DNA of 64,000 nt from Mactromeris polynyma (lineage: Eukaryota; Mollusca; Bivalvia; Venerida; Mactridae), in the NCBI GenBank assembly GCA_032209605.1, contig JASFXZ010000001.1:38444619-38508618 (forward strand). The letters are read 5' to 3'. This document shows positions 17,201 through 29,200 of this stretch, piece by piece; positions within the stretch are counted from its first letter, which is position 1, and each line of letters begins with the position of its first letter. The position numbers and the translations under genes were made by a program. Below the pieces are notes generated by a model. That model worked only from the letters and a program-made list of their open reading frames with translations. It did no database searches and was not told the DNA's origin.

Positions 17201-20200
17201 GTCAAAAAAATTAGACAGAGCCAGACGCGTGGCAAATCAGTGAACTTGTTTTGACAAGTATACACAGAGACGTGTTTTACCCCATACAAAGAGGAGTGTT
17301 TTAACCAGACAATATATGTTTGTATAAATAATGTCTGTCAGTATAGTTCGCAGACGGTAACATTAGCTTTGTTTGCAAATCAAAAATGATAGTTTAACAC
17401 ATTTCTGATATGGCTAAATTTTTTAACTGTGCACGTTAAGTAGCATATATACATGCATATTACACTTAAACTACCGATTACTCGACCGTATAGTGTTTAT
17501 TTTACCAATCTTTATTTGTAAACAAGGCTAAAATTATCGTCTGCGAACTATTCGTTGATTTACATTTACGTTTAATTTCACAATATCTGCTAATGTATAC
17601 ATGTGTTGTGTAAATAATAATAATGGTATTGTCAGTGCTTTGATTAATCTTCAGTAACATTTCGGAATATTGTGTTTTCAAAAAAAAGGCGTGTTCTTTT
17701 TTTAATGAATAAAGAAGATTTTTCATTCAATTGAAAACATGTACAATGTTTTTTTTTCTTCTATCATTGAGTATTTGTTAACATCAAGTAGGCCTAGCAA
17801 ATAATTCATGAATTTCTGTCTATTTGTGCTTTACAATTGCCATAATCATGTAATGTAACTATTTATAGTGTATTGTATTAAAAGAAAACGAAAAAGACAT
17901 GACGAAGTGTGATTTTTTACTCCCAGTTAACGTTTCACAAATATTACCATCATAATCCGGGAAAACGGACGAGACGGTATTTAGAGTGGACGCGATTGTC
18001 GCGTACATTCTAAACACAGTTGTTGTTTACGTTAGATTACAGCATGATTCCTAGCTCATTTGTTTATCGATTTACTGATTGAAACGGCCGAAATTACCAG
18101 GTATTCATCTGCTTTAATCGTATTTTACATGTACAGACCAAGCAAATGTCCGATTTGGGCATTAAAATTTAACTTCATGCAACTCGATTTCCTATCGTAT
18201 ATTAAGGTTATTTGGCAGGACGTTAATATATTTCGTCCTGTTTGTAGGACTAGAGTGTCGTAAGACAGTGACTGGACAAACCTGTCACTGTCGTGGCTCA
18301 TTATTACATGATATTGGTGTGGAATGTCGGACGAAGTGTACCACTACCGATGTGTACCAGGACGAAGCGTACCATTTTACAGGACGAAGCGTACCACATA
18401 TAACATATAGAGCAAAATAAAACAATATAAAACTAATTAGTTTATCAGTGTACAGAACATAATTTTAATGACAAAATTAGGAATTATAACAATTCCTGTA
18501 TAAAAGCAATGCATTTAAGATGATAACAGTCGCATTTCATTCTAAAATACATAATTAACAACACAAATTTTGCACGATTATATCTCATGATGATCTCACG
18601 AATGTGGTGAGATTGTTGCAAGAATTACACCAAACTTTTGGCATCCCCGACAAAGTCATGTCATTTTTGGTACGAATGTTGTGTGAATGTTCTACGATAT
18701 TAAGTAATTAACTTGACGACACCAGTAAGACAAAAAGTCGACAATTCTGTCATGGCATATAATAGGGTAGTCCAAATTTCAAGCCACGACAGATTTTTCG
18801 TCGCAAGACACCCATTTCTTCCTACGACTGTCGTACAACATCCCAAGACAAGTCAAGTAATCCCCTAAATTGTCGTTGTGAAGCTGCCGTGATTCCATTG
18901 TAACTTGGGCTTATGACCCGACATAACTAATTTCACATTTTGACATTTTCCAGTTATGAAGGGTGCATATGGTCTTCCTATCTACATCATGTAGCACTTT
19001 CCAGCATGGTTATTAGTCGCTCTTTTTCCACTAACTTTGAACAATCAGACGTCACCTGCAGGGAAAATACATTTTTTTAAATTCCCTATCTATAACTCAA
19101 TTGATGCTTTCTACAGTGGATTATGTCAATAATTTCTAATATCATGTGCTTCAGTGCTAATTGTATAAAGATGCACTTTTGTTTCCATCCGCTGCAGATT
19201 TCACAGAACATCGGCACACTTGCTGTGCAACATACCCGGTTAATTTATTATTTAGATTACTATGGTCCTAATACGAATCGAGAATAAGATGAAATTTTTG
19301 GTGAGGGAAAAACTTGGATTCTGGGCTCTCACTAGGGGGCGACTTGAGCGAAGTGGTCGCCTAAAATGGTGAGACTTCGCCCATTCGCTAGATCAAAGCG
19401 AAATTGACTTCGCCGACAATTTTGGCGAAGTTACAGACGCTGTCAATCATCGAGTGGCAGGCGGAGCGTTCCCGCAGTCAAAACAATACAATTAGCCAGA
19501 AAAGTTTGTCTTCAAAACGTAATATAAACCAACATGATTCGGAATATAAACAAACTTTACATTGAGGGATTTGATCAGTGCGATGTTAACCATAGGACTC
19601 GCTCAGAAAGTTCTGACAGAGGGGCACTCGACGCTGTTTCAAACATGGAATTTACCGTTTCGATCCCTTAGAATCTGTCTTTCTTATTTTGACGCAGTAA
19701 TATTTACTACTTGCGACATTTTTGTGATGGTGTTCAATCAAGATAAACGTTTATAAAATGAAAGTCGGCGATCATCACATGTTATATATTAATACACGAT
19801 GAAATCCGAGAATACCCGAATGCATTGTTTTGATGTTTATTTCGCGACTCGCCAGTAATTATATGCGGCCCCAATAGAGATTTTTCGTAGGTACTTCCCG
19901 ATTGGGATTTTTTTTTCTGATTGGGAAAAAAAGCTATATTTTGCTTGGGGAATTGGTCCGATAGTCATTCATTTTTGTTGCAATCAGAAAGTGTATCCAA
20001 ACAAACTGGTAACAACGCACATATTGATGTTCCAAAAATGATCACTTCTCCTTAAGTCTCCCCACTTCTCCCTAATTTGTCTGGAGGGAGAAGTCACTTC
20101 TCCCAAACATTTCAGCCTAGTGAGAGCCCTGGGATTCAAGAACCTGGCATCCTTTAAAGCAGGATAAATGACATGTGCGTAAAATTGTTTCGTCCACAGC

Positions 20201-23200
20201 CTTACATAGTTTTCATTTAATATATTATTTTGCTACCATGTTGTGAACAGTATGTCAGAAAGATTACACAATCAACATTTAATCGGATATCAAATGTTTA
20301 AAGACCTGTACTTTTCATCAAGTTATCAGTACAAAATGACATACTACAGTACTTTCAATTGTTTCTACTTCAATAAATAATGTAATTCCCGGATTCGAAA
20401 ATGCTACATCATACTGCATAGGGCCTGTTTAGACATTACATGCGATTTGACTCGTACATCACTGCATGCACATTTAACATTCATTATTATATTATTTTAC
20501 ATTTGCTTTTCATGTAACATCGAAATGAGCCCTAGTAAATGCGATGAAGCATGTTTGAATCTGCACATTATAAAAATAATATAACTTATTGTCAAAGAAA
20601 CATTTAAAAGTACTGTAGATTACCTTTAATCACTCAGTATTGAGTATTATGTTTATCGTGTAGTCTTTCTGACACATTGTCTACAAAATCAAGAGAATCA
20701 ATTTATGAAGTGGACGAAATATTTTCATGTCATTTATCCCATTTAATTTAATGACATAATTTTAAACCATTGAAGCCTGAGGTCCACTGACCAAAAAATT
20801 TAGTCTATTATCACTTTAATATAACCAGCTAGTTGCATGGCCATTACAGTTGTATAACTATGGTCTTAGGAATCTGCAGTGGAAGGATACAGGTCCGCAT
20901 CTCTATAAAATAAGTATGTGTAGGTTTTGGGAATTCTTGACCTGACTTGCCACATGACGCATTGATTGCACTATAGCCTATGTATTTTCGCTGCTGATCA
21001 TGATCAAAAGTTCAAAATTAGCACTTGGGAATGTTAGTGACAAAGACTTTCAGAGATTGAGAGAGTGCTAAATGATATTGATAGGAAGCTGATTAGACTC
21101 CAGGGCTCTCACTAGAATGTCAGAACAGGGAGAAGTTTTTGTGATTTTAGGGAGAAATTACAGCATTTTCACCCTCTTTAAGGCATTTTTATGTATGAAA
21201 ACTTCTCCCTCAGTTCAAATTAGGGAGAAGTCGGATCATTTTGGGAGACTATTTCTCCCTCTAGTGAGAGCCCTGGACTCCAGTCCCTACCTAACCAAAT
21301 AATATCAAAATTTGAAATAAAATATTTGTAGGACTATGACATGATCAGAGTAATACATTTTTGTCCCCTGTTTGTTGTTTATTCCTTACATAACTTACTC
21401 CTATGCTATTGAAATGTTTTTTTGTAAATTTTTGACTGCTGAGGAAAAGGTTGGCCACAATGTTCATGGAAATCTGGTTTTCAAAGCAATGATAAATTGT
21501 GTCAAACTGAGCATTGGTCTAAAGCAGATTGATCAATGAAAAATTTCCTGTTTTGTAAAATTTCCATATTTTATGTATGGAACTGTCAGGCATTCAGAAT
21601 CAGATACATATATAGCAAATGACTACCGGTATGCTCAAGTATCTATCAAGTTGAAAAATATGACATCTGTAGGGAAATTGTAATGCTTACCTACAATGAT
21701 TTTGAACAAAATAGTTATGACTTCCAAGTTCTGAATCTCATAATTTAGGCCAAAAGTTTATCAGTCTGATCATTGTCACTAAAGTTACACACTTGTTCTT
21801 GTCCACTATCTATTTTCTATCACATATTGTGGTGATTGAATGATATATTACCGTCTCTCATGCCTGATGGGTTACGGCATTTGCCTTGGGAGTGGGAGGA
21901 TGAACATTGGGAGTCCCAGTATGGGTCTGTTCTGATATGGCCGGTTGGTGAGCCTCCAACTAGTTCAATAATGGTTACCATTTGCCTACCTGTCTGGTTC
22001 CTGGCATTAGAGGTAGGAATCTGGAAGTAAATATCCGGAAGGTGTCTCATAAGTCAGAAATGGCTGGCCTATAGGGGGGTGGTGGGGGGGGCACTTTATA
22101 ACTATTACACTTTATAAATTAGTTATGTTTATTGTTTAACATATGATATTGATACTTGTCATCTCATTATCAGGGTGATGATTTGCCAGCTTCTCATCCT
22201 ATTGGGGAACCAGAAAAGGTTGAAGAGAAAACGAAGATTCCTGTAGATATTAATATAGACAGTGACAAGGATGATGATGATGATGATGATGATGAAGACC
22301 TGTTTGGAGGTAATGTAACTTCATCCTTTTTGTTGGAATGGAACACTGTACCTCATTTATTTAAGTTTTAGAGTGAATTCAACATCAGTTACCTGAATGA
22401 TTGTTAAGTTACATCGACACTTTTCATTCTTTTTTAAAAGTTTTTTTCATTCATTTTGTAATTATTGTTTGTATTAGAAAATGCTAATTACAATGTATAT
22501 GATAATTTTTACCATTTTTGCTTTCAATGGATAGTTTTGTTTTCGTACTAGGTGGTGGCACTGAAGTAAAGCTAGATGACTCTGAAGAAGAGGACACAAT
22601 TAAAGAACAACCAGCAGAAAAGAAAGAATCACCGGCACCAACGCTGACAATGGATGACGAAGCTTCGCCAGAAATTCCAACTTTGTCAGCCCAAGAGGAA
22701 CGTCCAAAACTGGATGTTTCACAGACCACAATTACTGCGCCTGCTAAAGTTCCTACTTCACGCACTTCATCTAAAGGCTCTAGAGATGATGACAAGGTAA
22801 CAGTATTGGAAATCAACTCTGTTATTTTGCCAGTAGATTTGTCAGTGAAGTAATTATGCATTCGGCCTAAGAAATCTGGGGTTCCATTTGCCCCTGGAGT
22901 TGACTCTTTGACCCCTGGAATTTCCAAAATGTCACATTTTGACCCGTAGGATTTTGACTGTAGGGTCAAGTTTTCTCTAAATTATAGGTATGTTTACTAT
23001 AAAATAGTAAAATCCGGTCAAAATTATCAAAATGACCCTTGAGATTTAGCACCTAGTGGAATCCCAGGGAAATAAGTGTCTGTTTCCTATAATCCAATAT
23101 ATGGTAATATTTTCTCCATGCCCAAATTTCATTATGGCTAAAAATTGTGGAAAGTCTGATGAAGTTATTTCTGTTCCTTTACATAGAGGATCTAACATGA

Positions 23201-26200
23201 GTGTTCATGATTTATTGAATTGATTAAAAGAGTCTGTCAAAATGATACAATGCTAGGCTTTGTCGAGAATTATTTCTTTTCAACAATGAGTTTAATAAAT
23301 TCAATGAAATATGAACACGAATGTTAGATTCTATTTATACTTTCAGTGTGAAATGAAAGTTGAAAAATAAATCTGTTAGAACATGAAAAGTAATGAAAAT
23401 GGACTTTTTGGTTACTTATACAGGCTTTTTCCTGGCACAGCTTTAATGATTTCAAAACAACATTGTGTATTTCAGATAGAGGAGGATCCTCACACTATAC
23501 AAATATCCATCACAGAACCTCACAAAGTCGGTGATGGGATGGGTGCCTATGTAGTATATAAAGTGATCACTAAGGTAGGTAGAGTTTTACGTGTTGCTGA
23601 TTTTCTATACAAAACTAATACAAACTGTACAGTGGAACACGCTTATAAGGTACTTGGTTATAACGAAAAATCAAATAGTTTGTAGTAAATTTTATTCCCA
23701 AGCCATGTTAATATGCATAGGATATTCAAAAGGTTTTGAGACTAATGCACTTCCATTCAAGTCTTTTCATGAATGTGTTGGTCATTTCAATAGTCACATG
23801 CTACACTCCAGCGGCACCCTAGACACTGCTGGGTGTATCTGTGTCTGCTATGTATACTAAGGGAAGACTACTCTGCCACTTCCAGGTCATGGATGTCTTT
23901 TGAATTACTGTTTTGAGTTAATATTTTGGAGGATTTATATTAAAAGAATCATTCACTGGCTTTCAGTACGGATAGCAATATCTGGCATGAGCAGTCTTCA
24001 CAATGATTTTTTTGAAGGACTTGCCCTTGCAATTTCCCCTTGCCCGAATAAAATTAACAGCACTGTCAAATTAACGAAGAAACATGATGTTTTGATGGTT
24101 GTTTTGATTTGTTAAAGCGGAAACGAAGACTGGTAATGACAGTTGATAAAAAATGAAAACCAGTCGAAGTATTGTGTACTACGTCATAAATTTTTGTGAC
24201 AGCTTGGATAAAAGCTAGTCAGACCGGACCACAAACATGACTTACCCGTTCAGGCATACGGAATGGATTTTTTATTTGTCTGACGATAATTTTACTTGTC
24301 CCGGGGCTTCGGGCAAGTGGGTTATCGTAAAGACTGCATGAGGGTTACTGTTTTGGTCGGAAACAGACTCGGAATAAGGCTTGTCTCAAAATGTTTTGAA
24401 TATCCTTTGAACACTGTCATATTTTGTTTTTGATTGTTACATTTACTTTGATACTTAACTTGTCATTTTCCAGACAAACGTTCCAGCTTTCAAGAAAACA
24501 GAGCTTTATGTAGTCCGTAGATTTAGTGATTTCCTTGGTCTTTACGAGAAGTTGCACGAGAAACACGCCCAGCATGGTCGTATTGTCCCCCCAGCTCCTG
24601 AGAAAAGTCTTGTGGGTAAGTTATACCTTGTGCACTGTAGGTTTTGTGTTTGAATCCCTTTCTGGACATCAGGGCCCCGGATTATAATGGATACTTACAC
24701 TCGGCAATCCAATCTCTAATTATAAAGTTAACTCTTATTAGTCTGATAGTGGGAATTTGAGTGTGAAATGTATGATAATGTGAATTGATTGCGGAATATT
24801 CTTAGAGTGTAATGTGAGATTTAGGAGTGATTATTACATCTGTGTTTAGAGTGTGGCACTATAATACAATAATTACTCCCATATCTTACAGTCCCACTAA
24901 AAGAGAATGCACCAAAAAGAATATTCAGCTCTCAATTAACATTTGAGTGCTGAGTGTAAGTATCCGTTATAATCCTCGGCCCAGTTGTGTTCTTTATGTT
25001 GACTGGAATTTTAAGACTCAGGGGTTCCATTTGACCCTTGAGTTGACACTTTGACCCCTGGATCAGTAAATTAGTATATTCCGACTTTTGCAATATATTT
25101 TAAAAACAAGATAATTGAGGTGTTTTACGTCAGTTATGTGTAGTGTTTATTATATGTTTAAGGAATGACAAAAGTTAAGATGTCAAAGGAAGAATCAACT
25201 TCATCTGATTTCCTCGAAAGAAGAAGAGCAGCATTGGAAAGGTATTTATTTTATCTATATAGTTGGATAACCGAGATACAATGATAGATTATATCCTGAT
25301 AATTTCATGTTTCAGAGCGTCCTCCCAAATTTGGAGCTGATATAAGGCCCCATTCCCCAAAGAAAAAAGTACAATTACCCCCTACTAAAAGAGAAAATTC
25401 ATCTTCGGTAAAATTATTTGAAATTATTGTAAAATTTGAGCCTTATTGTTATAAGTACCCCAATATGGTGATTTTCGATGCATAATTCCCTTATAAATCA
25501 AAAGGTCCACCGTACTCCCCCCAAAAACTGAAAAAATGGCTGCAGAGCCGTAAGCATCCTACGATGTTAACATGCTATGATTGGGGTATGTGTGCTGACC
25601 TGTCTTGCTAAAAGCCACTTGAATGCATGTGATACTTCCTTAGCCACTTGTCTGATATTCATTTGATGAAGATATTTTTGGATCTTCCACGGTAACAAAC
25701 AAATATATTCTGTGTAATTGTAAGAATAAGTTGAATAAAGTGCATTTGCATTTGCTAAATTGAGATCACTGGTAAAAGAGGGTAGACTTAAGATGTAGTG
25801 TTTCGTATTTTGATAGCTGAACAACGAGTACGATATGATAGATTGTCGACGCCAGTGTGAGGAAATCATGCAGTTTGTGACATTGTTTGTGCAGCTACAG
25901 ACAGCCAAATTTGCCTTAATTTAGAACTGCTAGTTGAGATAACTTTATGTCCCCTCAGTGCGCATGTCAATTCGTGCGGAAAAAATAGTTTCCAATCAAT
26001 AACACCTGAAAAGATAAATGTATTAAATTCATATTGGGCAAATATGCATACTATAATTAAATACAGGTCGTGATTGATTTCGGTAACAATCCACCGGTTT
26101 TTGGAGGAGTTGTGGCCCTTGACTCATCGCTGGAGCATCCTTGTCCTACTGATTATCTAGTTGACTTCTTTACTCAGCCAACAACAAAAAATTTAAGCGC

Positions 26201-29200
26201 TCTTACAATGGGACTGACAAGGGGTAGAACTCAAAAAGCTGTAAAGACTTTGCTACATTTTTGTAAAAATCTGTAAAGAAAAGAGTAATCTGGACTGGAA
26301 GTTAGAGTTGCAAAAATGACATCAAACTCCATGTGATTTCCCACACTGATCGTACTATTACAGATATCTGAATAGAACTGCTAGTCATCCTATACTAAGA
26401 TTGGACCCCGACTTCCGTGATTTCCTGGAAAAAGATGGAGAGCTTCCGAAAGCGACCAGTACATCGGCTCTTAGCGGAGCTGGCGTGAAACGTCTGCTGA
26501 ACAGAATGGGTGATGCAGTTGAGAAAATTACGTTTAAGATGGATGAGTCGGATGAGGTATTGTATAAAATAATTGATTAATAATGCAGAAATGCAGATGT
26601 CTTGCTGCATGCTTGAAAATTGAGTGAAGAAGAGGTTCTAAAGCATTTCAAATGTTAATTTTGTCTATGTTGCAAAAAAGAATTTAGTGAAATTTAGCTC
26701 TCTATCAAAGGGTCATTGGTATATAATATATATCGTTTTTCATATTTTTTTATCAATTTTTTTTTCAGTATTTACTTACAAATGTTTTTTCTTGAACATT
26801 ACCCTTTCCTTTCTTTCTGCTCTCTATATATATTTATATATATTTTTCAATTTGTTACCTGCATGTCTTGTTATTAAGCTGGTTACTTTTCTACCCTAGT
26901 TTTGGACTACAGAATTATTGATGGCTCACCCAAACAAAGCTTAGATTAGCTATTCTCGTCACCCTGTGTCTGTGCGAACAAATAATTCTCAAAGGTCTTA
27001 ATACAAACACCATTGATTTTTACTAAGAACAGTCTGTAGCATGCATGCATCAGCCCTTTCTCAAGTGTATTCAGATAATTCCACTCCACTGCACACAGAC
27101 ACAGTGCATAAACATTTTGTGTTTACATTCAAGTAATTCAAAGTCCTGGTGCCATCAGTCAGGTGGGCTTCACACCCAACTTGGTTTTTTTTTGTTTAAT
27201 TGTCCCAGAAATCAAATCTAACAGTTTCATTTTTGTTTGGTTGTGTTAATTTCTTTCATGATAAGTTGTCAAGTCTAGTTGTTACCTCTGATGAGGAGTT
27301 AGTTATAGGTTAAACTCAGCTATGTTTTGTTTCATTTTGGTGTAAATACTACACTACAACTCTGAAAATGATCGACAAATTTGTATCCGAATCTATGTCT
27401 GTAGTTGTAATACGAAAGAAGTATTCATGGAAATTGGTTTTGTACTTATAAGGTGCATTTGCTATGACACGTTTTAAAACGCTAGGGCAGTTCAGTGGAT
27501 CATTGATTTGAGTTCATGCCCAATTGTATTAGCGAGCCTTCTTTTAATTTGTTGCATGAAATTTGTGTCAATTTGTTTCTTCAATGTTAATAATATTACA
27601 TGTTGCATTTTGTGCAATGCTTCAAAGTTATATGTTTGATGGGCAAGCATAGTTTAGACTAGGTTATTCATGTACCAAAATCGTACTTCAATTAGAGAGA
27701 AGGATATATAAATACCTTTACCTGTCCAGTGCTCTTAATTAGTCAATCACAACTGCGGAATAAGGGGTTTAAGATATTCATGTACGTGCCTAAGTGTCTA
27801 GGTTGACACGAAGCTTGATAATTTTATAGAATATTCTAGTCCCATAATATCCAGTTTTTTTGCAGAAAAAATATTCAGCTCAATCTGAACTTAAATTGCT
27901 AGGAAAACTTGTATGTAAGTAAAAATATCATAATATAGTGGAAGCTTATCGCTCAATGCGTTCATTGTTGGAGAAGAAAGGCTGGTATAATGGTATGAAA
28001 TTCTTACAAAAAATGTCCATATATTTTTGACAGACCCTTAGTGCATATGCCCTCTCATATTTTTGTGCTACTCTTCCTCACTCTAACTCGGAACAGTGGG
28101 ACTATGACATGCAGGTAACTTTCTCTGTTGTGTGTTGTGGTTTCTGTGTCGTATATTTCCTTTCGCTTCCATCAGAAAGCAAGGCTCTGGCATGAAAAGG
28201 ACTAGGGATAGAGGGGGTATTGAGACGTGTCCAGAATTCTGCTTTCACCTCTCTCTCTCTCTCTCTGGACCGGTCTCCAGATTCTCAAAGTTTAAGCAGA
28301 GAATTTAGGGCAATATGAAGAGCACCAGATTCAAAAGCAGCTTGGAGCTTGTTGCTATTGCCTAACTAAAACCTTCAGAAGTTGCATTTTAAGGGGCATA
28401 TCATTGATATAATCATTGCACATGAAACAGGATCATTAGTTAGAGAGATAGGGGAACCATTGAGTCAATAAGCAATGTTTTATACCAAAATGTCCATCAG
28501 AATCTGCAACTGGTGGGACGGCCTTTTTTAATGAGTCCAAAGGCGCAGTATTGAAATATGGTCGAATTTGATTAGAATTTGCTCATTTGTAATAATGCAA
28601 GCTTACTTTTGTCCAATAAATGAAGTTTGGCTGCAACATAATTTTGTTGGTTGTTCAGGTTAAAGTTCGGAATAAAGAGCCTTGTTCTTAGTGTGTTGTT
28701 TTGTTATTTCTATGGCTTTTGTCTTGATAACTGCATATAGGAATGTGTAGAGGAACATGTGCCCTTAGGGCCTCTTATTTTAAATGCATGTTAGCATTAG
28801 TGTACGTGTTAGAATTGTCAGATACGTTTTTAATCTCGTCTTCGGATTGGAAGTGTTCACTTGATGTACTCAAAGCTCAGAATTTACTGTGATGAGTGTG
28901 GATATTTGAGTGTTAAGTGGATTGCAATTATATCCATTTCCACTTCTTTGGAGATTTTGTATGAATCTGAGATTTTGGAGTTGTTCAAAGTCACTGCAAT
29001 AAGCATGAACCCTGTTTATAAATTTAAAAAAATTATTAAAAACTATGATTGATAAATTAATATTTTGTGTGTTTGACTCAATTTGATGCAAAGTTGATGA
29101 TGTTTGTGCAAGTAACAACACTTACTTTGGTTTTGCATGAATTTTACAATTTGTTACTTTATTTTGTATATGCATATATTTTATTTATTTTTTCAAACTT

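Noticed and set aside
25567..25908. 113-codon minus-strand frame in SNX intron 6
   Set aside because: It overlaps a likely retroelement tail, has no recognisable motif, and lies inside a confirmed gene on the other strand.
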